This document shows positions 55,297 to 64,000 of a stretch of 64,000 nt of DNA, in pieces; within the stretch, counting starts at the first letter, position 1; every line of letters starts with the position of its first letter. The notes beneath the pieces are model-generated. The model made no database searches and was not told the DNA's origin. It worked only from the letters and a program-made list of their open reading frames with translations. The position numbers and the translations under genes were made by a program. Source of the DNA: an uncultured Legionella sp. GTDB lineage: Bacteria; Pseudomonadota; Gammaproteobacteria; Legionellales; Legionellaceae. The stretch is from the NCBI GenBank assembly GCA_902168255.1, contig CABHON010000006.1, forward strand, positions 1 to 64,000, written 5' to 3'.

Positions 55297-55435
55297 TAAA
55301 TCAAAACGCACATAATATAAACAAACAATTTATCAAAAAAGCTTGATACTCTGCTTGATTCGGATTAAATTATTAGGATAGTATTAAAAGATTTATCCCA
55401 ACAAAAACAATCCTAATAAAATATAAGGGGTTTTT

Positions 55436-56197
55436 ATGATGGAAAGTAACACCATAACTTTACCAGAAACTCATAAGGTAAAGATCAGTGATGCGGAGAG
55501 ACTTAGAAGTGTTACTCGGCATACCGCTGAATTTATTGCCAATTTTGAAATTGCTGAAAGGAAGATGGACGAATGGGAACAGCGTCTGTATGAACAGGAA
55601 GAACGCGTCCAACAACAGCTGGCTGCATTTCAAGAAGCTACAGAAGAACTTCGTTCGATTATGACAGAAGCGGGAGCTGCTCGCTGGCGGCTTTCTGCTG
55701 AACAAGCGTTAAGTCTTGGCCAAGACCATATTCAGACGTTGAAAGAATTGTCAGACGAGCAAATTAAATTACAGCGGGAACGAAATGAACATTTTATGCG
55801 TCTCGCAAAAAAAACCTTTGAGCGTCTTGATCGTGCTTCGGAGCATGCGATTAAGCATATTAAAGAAACAATTGAAACATTTAATCCCACTGAAATGCGC
55901 CAGGTGGCTGAAAAACATCGTGAAATTCTGGAATCTACCTCTTCAAGTGCCCTTACAAGCATCAATAAGTTACACCAAGGATTTCATTGGAAGAGCTTGG
56001 CTTTCGCAGTAGTAATAACTTTCCTTGCGTCACTAAGTTTTGGACTTTATGTACAAGACGAACTTCCTTGGGAATCTCATAAACAAGTTGAACTAGAAAG
56101 AAATGCAGGTCAAACGTTAATTAATGTATGGCCTAAATTGTCAGAAGCTACTAAACAACAAATATTACAGAAGAGCCAAACAGAAGGAATTGGGTAA
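55436..56197 (+). CDS. Unknown coiled-coil protein with a C-terminal membrane helix
   Basis: The 253-residue protein starts behind AAGGGG. Residues ~45-185 are strongly charged and helical, with coiled-coil character. One hydrophobic segment (about 187-206, SLAFAVVITFLASLSFGLYV) follows, then a ~45-residue tail that should lie on the other side of the membrane. The plan is like that of plasmid or ICE proteins of unknown function and some secretion accessory proteins, but I cannot name a family. A REP-like palindrome follows its stop by 3 bp. Confidence 0.65.
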   Translation: MMESNTITLPETHKVKISDAERLRSVTRHTAEFIANFEIAERKMDEWEQRLYEQEERVQQQLAAFQEATEELRSIMTEAGAARWRLSAEQALSLGQDHIQTLKELSDEQIKLQRERNEHFMRLAKKTFERLDRASEHAIKHIKETIETFNPTEMRQVAEKHREILESTSSSALTSINKLHQGFHWKSLAFAVVITFLASLSFGLYVQDELPWESHKQVELERNAGQTLINVWPKLSEATKQQILQKSQTEGIG

Positions 56198-56200
56198 AGT

Positions 56201-56245
56201 GTAGGGCGAGGGGCGCTTGCCCCTACAAGCGCCCCTCGCCCCTAC
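56201..56245. repeat. REP-like palindrome between convergent genes
   Basis: GTAGGGCGAGGGGCGCTTG and CAAGCGCCCCTCGCCCCTAC pair over 19 bp with one unpaired base, around a 6-base loop. It lies 3 bp after the coiled-coil gene and 10 bp before the rubredoxin stop, so it can terminate both. It shares the CCCCTAC end with the elements at 5078 and 15060. Confidence 0.75.
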
Positions 56246-56255
56246 AAACAAAAAA

Positions 56256-56435
56256 TTAATGTTCAATAAACTCCATCATTTCAAATTCACTTTTTGCTGC
56301 ACCGCAATCAGGGCAAAACCAGTTTTCAGGAACATCATCCCAAGCCGTTCCGGGAGGAATACCATCTTCCGGCCACCCTTCTGCTTCGTCGTAAATTAAG
56401 CCGCAAATTAAACAAATATATTTTTTATGGTTCAT
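56256..56435 (-). CDS. Rubredoxin
   Basis: A 59-residue frame starts at ATG 56435 and ends at TAA 56256. It has the complete rubredoxin iron site: [13 protein letters not shown] with C-x2-[20 protein letters not shown] with the second C-x2-C, then a short acidic helix. It is a small one-iron electron carrier. It resembles the rubredoxin domain of the diiron fusion at 38650. The likely reductant is a flavin reductase such as Fpr at 16255; that is inference. Confidence 0.93.
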   Translation of the reverse strand: MNHKKYICLICGLIYDEAEGWPEDGIPPGTAWDDVPENWFCPDCGAAKSEFEMMEFIEH

Positions 56436-56616
56436 TGTATTTCTTATGTATCTATTAACTTTGGTGAACCAATTTTACTCCAAAACAACTTTTAAAGTCA
56501 AAATCGAAAATTTTTCACATACAGCAGAGATTTCCCAACCTCAAGAAATAAACAGGATTTATTTTTATCTTTATAGTAGGTATACTTCTCCGTATATTTA
56601 ATCTAAAAAATATATT

Positions 56617-56985
56617 ATGACATTAACCGAAGAACATACTAAACGCCCTATTATTTTCAGTTATACCCCTGGAACCATTTGTCTCGGTGAAAACCCTTAT
56701 CAAACAAGTATTATACTTACACCTGCAGGGGAAGTGATAACGTGGCCTGTTCAACACCTTGATGAATTAACCGAAGAGCATTGTAAAGAACTCATTGCTT
56801 ATCAGCCTGAAATTGTCATTATTGGGACAGGTGCTGTACATCAACTGCCTAATTTAGCCATTATCCATTATTTCGCTAATCATCGAATAGGTATTGAAAT
56901 AATGAGTACCAGTGCTGCTTGTCGAACCTATAATGTTCTAGCCCTTGAGGATAGGAATATTTTAGCTGGCCTTATTATTTCGTAA
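56617..56985 (+). CDS. Mth938/DUF498-domain protein
   Basis: The 122-residue protein has the compact Mth938 fold pattern, related to NDUFAF3: YTPGTICLGENPYQTSIIL, then PEIVIIGTGAVHQLP, and a C-terminal STSAACRTYNVLALEDRNILAGLI. In bacteria these are often next to secretion or respiratory genes; function is not defined. dsbA follows 17 bp later. Confidence 0.85.
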   Translation: MTLTEEHTKRPIIFSYTPGTICLGENPYQTSIILTPAGEVITWPVQHLDELTEEHCKELIAYQPEIVIIGTGAVHQLPNLAIIHYFANHRIGIEIMSTSAACRTYNVLALEDRNILAGLIIS

Positions 56986-57002
56986 TTTGGGAGAAAATTT
57001 TC

Positions 57003-57662
57003 ATGAAACGTGCCAATACTTTTTTTACGAAAGTTTTAGTTGTGTTGTCTTTCCTTGCCTTTCAACAAGTTGCTGTAGCTGAACCCTTTAAAGAAGGAAA
57101 AGATTATCAAGTTATTCCTCACCAAGCGAGCATTCCTTCTTTTCCAGCTGATACCGTTACTGTTACTGAGTTTTTTAGTTATGGATGTCCCTGGTGCTAT
57201 GAATTTGAACCCCAATTAGTAAAATGGGTAAAAACAAAACCTACCTACGTCACTTTTAATCGCATACCAGTTGTTTTTGAACAATATTGGGATTTATATG
57301 CAAAAGCATACTACATTGCCCTTGCTTTAGGCATTGAAAAGAAAATAACCCCTAAATTATTTTATGCTATTCAAGATCAAAATAAATCGCTTGGTTCTGA
57401 AAGTGCAATGGAAGAATTTTTTATGTCTGTTGGTGTAAAGAAGAATATAGCAACACAAGCGTTTGAAGATTCCCCTACTCTTGATACACAAATTAAACAA
57501 GGCGTCCAATTAATGCAAGCGTATCAAGTGTATGTCATTCCTAGTATTATAGTTGATGGTAAATATCGCACTGATTTGCAGATGGCTGAAAATGAAAAAA
57601 GATTCATTTCTATTACACAATTTCTTATTGAAAAAACAAAAAAAGAGAAAAATATAAAATAG
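57003..57662 (+). CDS. dsbA: Periplasmic thiol:disulfide interchange protein DsbA
   Basis: DsbA introduces disulfides into exported proteins. The 219-residue protein has a signal peptide (residues 1-26, cleaved after VAVA), the thioredoxin-fold redox motif C62-P-W-C65 in FFSYGCPWCYEFEP, the inserted helical domain, and the cis-proline segment VYVIPSIIVDGKYR. CPWC is less common than the CPHC of E. coli and may shift its redox potential. It lies downstream of the Mth938 gene. Confidence 0.92.
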   Translation: MKRANTFFTKVLVVLSFLAFQQVAVAEPFKEGKDYQVIPHQASIPSFPADTVTVTEFFSYGCPWCYEFEPQLVKWVKTKPTYVTFNRIPVVFEQYWDLYAKAYYIALALGIEKKITPKLFYAIQDQNKSLGSESAMEEFFMSVGVKKNIATQAFEDSPTLDTQIKQGVQLMQAYQVYVIPSIIVDGKYRTDLQMAENEKRFISITQFLIEKTKKEKNIK

Positions 57663-57779
57663 AAATTATACCGTTATTGGAGAATCTGCCATGACGTTGG
57701 ACAAATAGCTTCCAAAAATCTTGCTTTCTTATAAGCTCTTTGGTACAATCTTGTCTCCCTTAAATCAAGAGGAACGACA

Positions 57780-59255
57780 TTGTTTATAGCCTCAAAACTA
57801 CGAAACATTGCATTTTCATTCTTTAAGGCAATCGTTTTATCCTTTGTTGTATTATTAGCTAATACCTCCACAGCCTTAGCAGACGAGCAATCATCATCCA
57901 ATCTATGGGATACATTACGTTATTCTTTTAAACTAGAAGATGAATATCAACGACCTGAAGTTAAAGCACAATTCAATTGGTTAATGAATCATAAAAACTA
58001 TCTTAACTTACTTGGCCAACATTCTCAGCCTTATTTATATTATATTTTAAAAGAGGTTCGTCGCCGAAACATGCCAGGAGAAATTGCCCTTCTTCCTATG
58101 ATTGAAAGCACTTACAATCCTTTTGCTTACTCTAATACTGGGGCGGCAGGCTTATGGCAATTCACTTCTGGTACCGGCACTAATTTCGGTTTAAAACAAA
58201 ACTGGTGGTTTGATGGTCGTCGCGATATTTATAATTCGACTAATGCTGCTTTAAACTACTTAACATACCTTCATCGTTTTTTTAATGGTAATTGGATGTT
58301 AGCCATTGCAGCCTATCATTCAGGTGAAGGTACTGTTATGCGGGCAGTCAATCATAAAGGTTCATCCAATTTTTGGTCGCTCAATCTTCCTGAAGACACC
58401 CATAGCTATGTACCAAAACTATTAGCATTAGCCAAGCTTATTCAAACCAAAAATCCTGTTTCTTCAAAGCTTCCTTATATTTCTAATACACCATATTTCA
58501 CTCAGATTGACGTGGGAACACAGATTGATTTAACCAATGCAGCACACCTTGCTGGATTATCATATCCTGAGTTTCTTAAACTCAATCCTGGTAATAATCG
58601 TTGGGCTACTTCACCTAAAGGCCCTCATACGATTGTTCTTCCTCTTAATAAAGTCAATGTCTTTGTTCACAATTTAGAAAAAATACCTGAATCAGAGCGT
58701 TCGAGCCTTTTAGCAAAACATGCCGTTCAATTTGATACTGATTTGGACTCTATTCCTGATGCTTCTGAAGCAGCTCCTCAGATAATAACTCAGCAACCTA
58801 TTAATGTTGAAAAGCCACTGAAACACGCAGAAACGTTGACTGTTCAACCTGTTCAGAAAGTTACCTATGCCTCTCCTGTGGTTTCTTCTCAATCAACTTC
58901 CTTGCACAAGGTCTTACACGTTGTCCAAAAAGGTGAATCTTATAGTTCTCTAACACAAAAATATCACGTGAATGCCGATCAAATTCGTGCGTGGAATAAT
59001 CTTTCTGCCCAAGAACCATTGAAATTGGGTAAAAAGCTCACTGTTTGGACAGCCAATAATGTCAATTGGTCCGCTTCCTCTACACCAGCTCATACAGCTA
59101 AGAACACTATAGTCTACTACACTATTCGGGTAGGTGATTCATTAGCAAGAATTGCTCGAAAATATCATGTCTCATTAGAAAAACTAATGTTTTGGAATAC
59201 AAAACTAGAGCCAACTCGCTTAGTTCCTGGCAAACAATTGGTTATCTATTTGTGA
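57780..59255 (+). CDS. mltD: Membrane-bound lytic murein transglycosylase D
   Basis: MltD cleaves the glycan strands of peptidoglycan. Translation starts at TTG (57780), behind AAGAGGA. The 491-residue protein has a hydrophobic N-terminal signal (about 10-33), a SLT domain with the catalytic E109 in IESTYNPFAYSNTGAAGLWQ, and two LysM repeats near 378-425 and 444-490. I see no lipobox cysteine, so it may be periplasmic rather than lipidated. The next gene starts at its stop codon. Confidence 0.92.
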   Translation: MFIASKLRNIAFSFFKAIVLSFVVLLANTSTALADEQSSSNLWDTLRYSFKLEDEYQRPEVKAQFNWLMNHKNYLNLLGQHSQPYLYYILKEVRRRNMPGEIALLPMIESTYNPFAYSNTGAAGLWQFTSGTGTNFGLKQNWWFDGRRDIYNSTNAALNYLTYLHRFFNGNWMLAIAAYHSGEGTVMRAVNHKGSSNFWSLNLPEDTHSYVPKLLALAKLIQTKNPVSSKLPYISNTPYFTQIDVGTQIDLTNAAHLAGLSYPEFLKLNPGNNRWATSPKGPHTIVLPLNKVNVFVHNLEKIPESERSSLLAKHAVQFDTDLDSIPDASEAAPQIITQQPINVEKPLKHAETLTVQPVQKVTYASPVVSSQSTSLHKVLHVVQKGESYSSLTQKYHVNADQIRAWNNLSAQEPLKLGKKLTVWTANNVNWSASSTPAHTAKNTIVYYTIRVGDSLARIARKYHVSLEKLMFWNTKLEPTRLVPGKQLVIYL

Positions 59256-60193
59256 GAGTTCTAGCATTTTTTTTTATCTTTTTTACCCAAACCCTTTTTG
59301 CAAACACTCAGCCTATAAAGATTATTCTAGATTGGTATCTTAATCCTGATCATGCGCCTCTTATTGTTGCCCAAGATCAAGGTTATTTTAAAGAGGAAGG
59401 TATTTCCATTGAGCTTATTCAGCCGGCTGATACAGCAGATGGTCCTAAGCTTGTTGCTGCTGAACAAGCAGATTTAGCGCTGACTTATCAACCAAGCTTC
59501 ATTCAACAAGTTGATAGAGGATTGCCATTAATGCGTGTGGGCAGTCTTATTAATCATCCTTTAGAAGCTATACTCGTATTAAAAAAAGGGCCTATTCGCC
59601 ATATTACGGATTTAAAAGGGAAAAAAATTGGTTATAGTAATCCAGCATCCGATACTTTTATGCTCGATATGATGTTACAACATCATCATTTATCAATAAA
59701 CGATGTGCACACTATCGATGTGCGATTTAGTTTATTACATGCATTACTCACCGGTAATATTGATGCTATAACAGGCGGGATGCGGAATGTGGAACCTATT
59801 TTAATGAAATTAACTGGTCATCCTGCCCGCTTATTTTATCCCGAAAAAAATGGTATTCCACCTTATGATGAATTAATTTTTGTCACCCATAAAAAAAATA
59901 TTCATGATCCTCGCTTGAAGAAATTTTTTATTGCATTAAAAAAGGGCGCGCAATATCTTAAAAAACATCCCGATACTACCTGGGAAGCCTTCGCAAAAGC
60001 CCACCCAGAAAAAGGTGAGCTAAGTCGATTGTCATGGTTTGGGTCTATCCCCTACTTTAGTCAAAACCCTACCAATTTGGAAGAAGAAAAATACAATAAA
60101 TTCATGTTGTTTATGTGGAAAAATCATGCAATTTCTCGCAAGATTCCTCTTTCAGAATACACATACAATGTTATGGATACAATTCGCACTTGA
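59252..60193 (+). CDS. NMT1/ThiY-type ABC transporter substrate-binding protein
   Basis: I use the GTG at 59252, which overlaps the mltD stop (GTGA), giving 313 residues with a clear signal peptide (VLAFFFIFFTQTLFA). The mature part has LDWYLNPDHAPLIVAQDQGYF, the start of NMT1/THI5-like proteins that bind pyrimidine thiamin precursors or similar. DLKGKKIGYSNPASD and the TGGMRNVEP region follow. No permease or ATPase gene is next to it, so the transporter must be encoded elsewhere. Confidence 0.8.
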   Translation: MRVLAFFFIFFTQTLFANTQPIKIILDWYLNPDHAPLIVAQDQGYFKEEGISIELIQPADTADGPKLVAAEQADLALTYQPSFIQQVDRGLPLMRVGSLINHPLEAILVLKKGPIRHITDLKGKKIGYSNPASDTFMLDMMLQHHHLSINDVHTIDVRFSLLHALLTGNIDAITGGMRNVEPILMKLTGHPARLFYPEKNGIPPYDELIFVTHKKNIHDPRLKKFFIALKKGAQYLKKHPDTTWEAFAKAHPEKGELSRLSWFGSIPYFSQNPTNLEEEKYNKFMLFMWKNHAISRKIPLSEYTYNVMDTIRT

Positions 60194-60226
60194 GATGTAG
60201 GGATATGCGTAACTGAGGTTAATAAA

Positions 60227-61477
60227 CTACCCATTCTTTTTGGGAAATTTTGATTTTCCGTGAGTTTCTTTTATAAAGTACAGAAAACAAAGTGAAATAG
60301 CAATCAGCACAACAATAACCGTCATTGAAATTTGGTAATCGGCCAACTGGTAAACCCGAACACCTGCATTCATTTTTCCACTCCAAAACACATCAAGTAA
60401 TCTTCCCAACAATGGTAATGATACCATCACTACAAATGTGCTTATCATATTTACCATTCCCAAAGCAGTTGCTGTCTGTGTTGGTTTCATCCTTTCACAT
60501 ATCACCGCATAAGCAGGTAAGTAAGCAGAATTAAAAAAACCGAAAGCAAATAATAACATACAAGGAATTATAAAATGGTTAAATGGATAATAAATGATTA
60601 TTATCAATAAAATCGCTGGGGTAAAAGCTGCAATACAAAGAAAAGGTATTCTGCGCTTCAAATAATCAGACAAGGCTCCCCACAAAGATGCCCCTAATAT
60701 ACCACCCAGAAAGATAAAAGAAATTGCACTGGCTGCTGTTGTATCGTTAAGTTGATATCGAGCCATCATAAAAGGTACTCCCCATAAACTTGAGAGTGTA
60801 TAGATTGGCATGGCAACAAAACTAATATATGCTCCAATTAGCCATAGTTGTTTATTATGGAATACTTCTCCAAGTTCTTTTCTGTAAATATTCAGCGGTT
60901 TTTTTAAAATTATACACTCTCCAGAGGGTGTATCTTTAATCACAAGAAAAAGAAGGGATGATAATCCGATACCAAAACATCCTAATATCAGCATACTATT
61001 TCGCCACCCAATATGATCTACCATATAACTTAATGGTTCCTCCCCTAGAATGGCACCTATTGCCCCAATGGCATAAATTATTCCTGTTAACAGTGAGAGT
61101 CGGTTACTAGGAAACCAATTATTTATTAATTTCATGCAACCAATAAAAGAGTATGCTGCCGCAAAACCAATAAACATTCGTGATATTGACGCAATGGCAA
61201 AATAAGGGGCAACAGCAAATAAAATACATCCAAGTGCACAAACGAGAGTCATCCATGGTAACAATCGTCGGGCTCCAAATCGATCCAGCGTTATTCCAAC
61301 GGGAATTTGCATTAACATATAAGAAAGATAGAAAGCCGCTGATAAAGCGCCTAAGCGATGCTCAGAAACTGAAAATTCATGAGCTAAATGAGGGCCTACC
61401 CCACTGGAAGAAACACGAATAATCGATTGATAAAAATAAAAGAGACTACTTGATAAAAGAATTATCCAAGCATGCAT
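60227..61477 (-). CDS. MFS transporter
   Basis: The 416-residue protein has about twelve membrane helices. The major facilitator signature between helices 2 and 3 is GITLDRFGARRLLP, and the matching loop in the second half is GALSDYLKRRIPF. The LAHEFSVSEHRLGALSAAFYLSYMLMQIP start is like the large MFS families found in Legionella and Coxiella. The substrate cannot be predicted. It is a single minus-strand gene, convergent with the NMT1-type gene. Confidence 0.88.
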   Translation of the reverse strand: MHAWIILLSSSLFYFYQSIIRVSSSGVGPHLAHEFSVSEHRLGALSAAFYLSYMLMQIPVGITLDRFGARRLLPWMTLVCALGCILFAVAPYFAIASISRMFIGFAAAYSFIGCMKLINNWFPSNRLSLLTGIIYAIGAIGAILGEEPLSYMVDHIGWRNSMLILGCFGIGLSSLLFLVIKDTPSGECIILKKPLNIYRKELGEVFHNKQLWLIGAYISFVAMPIYTLSSLWGVPFMMARYQLNDTTAASAISFIFLGGILGASLWGALSDYLKRRIPFLCIAAFTPAILLIIIIYYPFNHFIIPCMLLFAFGFFNSAYLPAYAVICERMKPTQTATALGMVNMISTFVVMVSLPLLGRLLDVFWSGKMNAGVRVYQLADYQISMTVIVVLIAISLCFLYFIKETHGKSKFPKKNG

Positions 61478-61570
61478 AGAACCCCCTTATTATTCATTGA
61501 TATTGGAAGGAATTAAAACTCTTCATTAAGCTAATCTCATTGGTTCTACCCAAATATGACGTTACCGTAA

Positions 61571-61589
61571 GGGCGAATGATATTCGCCC
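61571..61589. repeat. REP-like palindrome
   Basis: GGGCGAAT, GAT and ATTCGCCC form an 8-bp perfect stem with a 3-base loop, followed by CTGTAG. It is downstream of the minus-strand thiolase gene and belongs, by its ends, to the loose family at 5078, 15060 and 56201. Confidence 0.55.
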
Positions 61590-61612
61590 CTGTAGATTAT
61601 TCCAATGGCGGC

Positions 61613-62794
61613 TTACATACACTCAATAGCCATGGCAGTAGCTTCCCCACCACCAATACACAAAGACGCAACGCCACGTTTTAATTGCCGTTGTTTCAAC
61701 GCATATAGTAAGGTCACTAATACACGCGCACCAGAAGCACCAATAGGATGTCCTAACACACATGCACCTCCATTAATATTAACCTTTTCATGGGGAATGT
61801 CCAGTTCCTCCATTGCTACCATGGTAACGACGGCAAAAGCTTCATTGATTTCAAACAGATCAACGTCATCTTTTGTCCATTCCGCATTGGCCAATACTTT
61901 TTCAATGGCTCTTACGGGGGCGGTGGTAAACCATTCAGGAGCCTGCGCATGCGTGCTATGAGCGACAATTTTAGCTAATGGCGTAATACCTCGTTTCTCT
62001 GCTTCACTTAAACGCATTAATAATAAACTAGCCGCTCCATCTGAAATTGAACTCGCATTAGCTGCAGTAATAGTACCATCAGCTGCAAAAACTGGTTTCA
62101 AACGAGTAATTTTTTCACGTTTGGCGGGATTAACGCCTTCGTCCTGGCAAATATCATCAATAGCAACAATTTCCTCTGCAAAATATTTGTTCTCAGTTGC
62201 CTCAATAGCACGATCTAATGAGGTTAAGGCAAACGCATCTTGTTTTTCGCGAGATATGCCATAATGCTTAGCGGTATTTTCAGCAAAATGCCCCATGGGT
62301 TTCCCCTTTTGGTAAGCATCTTCTAACCCGTCTAAAAACATATGGTCATAAATTTCATTATGGCCTAATCGATAACCTTGGCGGGCTTTTTTCAACAGAT
62401 AAGGTGCATGCGTCATCGATTCCATTCCACCTGCTAACACAATATTTCGGCTACCAGCTAATAAGCTATCATGCGCTGAAATCACTGCTTGCATGCCTGA
62501 ACCGCACATTTTATTGATGGTAACGGCTCCTACTGAATCAGGAATACCCGCTGCAATAGAGGATTGTCGAGCAGGTGCTTGGCCTATTCCCGCTTGAAGG
62601 ACACAGCCATAAAGCACTTCATCAATATCTTCGCCCGCTAATTCAGCTTGTGCCAATACGGCTTTATGCGCATAAGCGCCTAATTGTGGCGCAGTAAAAG
62701 CAGATAAGCATCCTAAAAGATTACCTACAGGCGTTCTTTTAGCCGCTACAATAACCACAGGATCATGTGTATTAACTGTCATATCAATTCTCAC
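61613..62794 (-). CDS. atoB: Acetyl-CoA acetyltransferase (thiolase)
   Basis: Thiolase cleaves or forms acetoacetyl-CoA. The 393-residue protein has the nucleophilic cysteine block INKMCGSGMQAV, the NINGGACVLGHPIGASGARV histidine loop, and the C-terminal SLCIGGGEATAMAIE. It is 32 bp downstream of the isovaleryl-CoA dehydrogenase gene, which points to leucine/isovalerate breakdown to acetyl-CoA rather than to polyhydroxybutyrate synthesis. Confidence 0.93.
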   Translation of the reverse strand: MRIDMTVNTHDPVVIVAAKRTPVGNLLGCLSAFTAPQLGAYAHKAVLAQAELAGEDIDEVLYGCVLQAGIGQAPARQSSIAAGIPDSVGAVTINKMCGSGMQAVISAHDSLLAGSRNIVLAGGMESMTHAPYLLKKARQGYRLGHNEIYDHMFLDGLEDAYQKGKPMGHFAENTAKHYGISREKQDAFALTSLDRAIEATENKYFAEEIVAIDDICQDEGVNPAKREKITRLKPVFAADGTITAANASSISDGAASLLLMRLSEAEKRGITPLAKIVAHSTHAQAPEWFTTAPVRAIEKVLANAEWTKDDVDLFEINEAFAVVTMVAMEELDIPHEKVNINGGACVLGHPIGASGARVLVTLLYALKQRQLKRGVASLCIGGGEATAMAIECM

Positions 62795-62826
62795 TTATTT
62801 TAATTTTTCTGGATTGCTTCATTCTG

Positions 62827-63984
62827 TTACATCGTTTCTTTAAAAAGTTCTCGCCCAATTAACATACGACGAATTTCCGATGTACCCGCTCCTATTTCAT
62901 ATAATTTAGCATCGCGCAATAAACGGCCCGTAGGATATTCATTAATATAACCATTGCCACCCAAACATTGAATCGCCTGTAATGCCATCTGTGTTGCATT
63001 TTCTGCCACATACAGAATAACACTTGCCGCATCTTTACGTGACACACCGGAGGAATCACAAGCTTTTGCCACAGCATATAAGAATGCACGGCTCGCATTC
63101 AAGGTGGTATACATATCGGCCAATTTAGCTTGCATTAATTGGAACTCGCCAATTGGTTGGCCAAATTGGCAACGTTCATGCACATAAGGCAAGACAATAT
63201 CCATACAGGCTTGCATAATACCCAAAGGTCCAGCTGCCAATACGGTACGCTCATAGTCTAACCCACTCATTAGCACTTTTACCCCTTGATTTACTTCACC
63301 TAAAACATTTTCTTCCGGCACCATGCAATTTTCGAATACAAGCTCACACGTATTGGAACCTCGCATGCCTAATTTATCTAATTTTTGAGCAGTTTTAAAA
63401 CCCACAAAATCCTTTTCAATAATAAAGGCAGTAATTCCCTTAGAATGTGCATTTTTATCGGTTTTGGCATAGACAACCAATACTTCCGCGTCAGGACCAT
63501 TGGTAATCCACATTTTGTTACCATTTAGTACATAATGATCGCCTTTTTTATCTGCACGGCATTGCATACCAACAACATCGGAACCAGCGCCAGGTTCGCT
63601 CATCGCCAATGCCCCAACATGTTCTCCTGAAATTAACTTCGGTAGATATTTTTTCTTTTGTTCGATTGTCGCATTTAATGTTAATTGATTAACACATAAA
63701 TTTGAATGGGCACCATAACTTAATGCCAAAGCAGCGGAAGCTCGCGAAAGTTCTTCCATTGCAATCACATGTGCCATGTATCCCATGCCAGAGCCACCAT
63801 ATTCTTCTTCTGCTGTAATACCAAGCAATCCCAACTCTCCCAATTTTGGCCATACATGACGAGGAAAGGTATTATCCTCATCCATTTTTTGAGCCAAAGG
63901 CGCAATTTCACGTTGAGCAAAAGCAGCAACACTTTCACGTAACATATCAAGGGTTTCCCCTAATGCAAAATTTAGATAGCGCAT
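62827..63984 (-). CDS. ivd: Isovaleryl-CoA dehydrogenase
   Basis: This 385-residue flavoenzyme oxidises isovaleryl-CoA in leucine degradation and passes electrons to ETF. It has [39 protein letters not shown] (the IVD-type catalytic Glu), and the C-terminal [19 protein letters not shown]. The remaining leucine genes, if present, lie beyond the right edge. The start is near the edge but inside the window, with GAGA just upstream. Confidence 0.92.
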   Translation of the reverse strand: MRYLNFALGETLDMLRESVAAFAQREIAPLAQKMDEDNTFPRHVWPKLGELGLLGITAEEEYGGSGMGYMAHVIAMEELSRASAALALSYGAHSNLCVNQLTLNATIEQKKKYLPKLISGEHVGALAMSEPGAGSDVVGMQCRADKKGDHYVLNGNKMWITNGPDAEVLVVYAKTDKNAHSKGITAFIIEKDFVGFKTAQKLDKLGMRGSNTCELVFENCMVPEENVLGEVNQGVKVLMSGLDYERTVLAAGPLGIMQACMDIVLPYVHERCQFGQPIGEFQLMQAKLADMYTTLNASRAFLYAVAKACDSSGVSRKDAASVILYVAENATQMALQAIQCLGGNGYINEYPTGRLLRDAKLYEIGAGTSEIRRMLIGRELFKETM

Positions 63985-64000
63985 AGTATTAAATTCTCTT

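Noticed and set aside
61180-61422. Plus-strand open frame inside the MFS gene
   Set aside because: It is antisense to conserved membrane helices of the transporter and has no homologue-like features.
1-64000. tRNA or rRNA genes
   Set aside because: I looked through the intergenic gaps for TPsiC-arm-like GGTTCGAATCC patterns and rRNA-like sequence and found none.

Overview
This AT-rich window encodes proteins typical of a gammaproteobacterium. The best guess is a host-associated member of the Legionellales (Legionella, Coxiella, Aquicella or Berkiella relatives). The main reason is a stand-alone IcmC/DotE-like subunit of a Dot/Icm type IVB secretion system at 17125-17706. Several large, helical, soluble proteins with no recognisable family also fit, since effector repertoires often look like this. 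The taxonomic call is inference; no rRNA or tRNA gene is visible.

Layout. 1-5.2 kb: the end of a RAYT-type transposase, then a minus-strand run of lpxH, two unknown proteins, queA and a short Tgt-like protein. 5.2-11 kb: minC on the minus strand, then fadD, an outer-membrane barrel protein, minD-minE and zapE on the plus strand. 11-17 kb: a His-rich protein, htpG with a visible sigma-32 promoter, an unknown protein, and a class I aldolase with a His-rich N-terminus next to a ferredoxin-NADP reductase. 17-26.7 kb: icmC-like gene, ubiG, a divergent uracil-DNA glycosylase, recD2, a 568-residue unknown, comEC and two tandem Spy/LTXXQ periplasmic proteins. 26.8-38.5 kb: an unknown, ispA-xseB, yajC-secD-secF-waaA, a 907-residue proline/serine-rich unknown and a polytopic membrane protein.

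38.65-46.02 kb holds the most interesting system: a tightly coupled seven-gene operon. It encodes a haem-oxygenase-like diiron oxidase fused to rubredoxin, a carrier protein, a free-standing adenylation enzyme, two divergent acyl-CoA-dehydrogenase-like flavoproteins, a BtrH-like protein and an EamA-type exporter. I read it as a small nonribosomal-peptide-like pathway. An amino acid would be activated, loaded on the carrier, desaturated or oxidised, transferred to an acceptor and exported. The exporter gene carries a 216-bp in-frame palindromic insertion that appears to be translated.

46-64 kb: an AlbA_2/RecG-like regulator bracketed by 36-bp repeats, uvrA-rnr, an RRM protein, cysK-kdsB, a coiled-coil membrane protein, a 59-residue rubredoxin, a Mth938-domain protein, dsbA, mltD, an NMT1-type binding protein, an MFS transporter, and a thiolase plus isovaleryl-CoA dehydrogenase pair (leucine/isovalerate catabolism) that runs to the right edge.

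Two families of dispersed palindromes recur. One is REP-like, ending in CCCCTAC. The other carries a GTGTAC-n-GTACAT core, and one copy is the in-frame insertion in the exporter gene.
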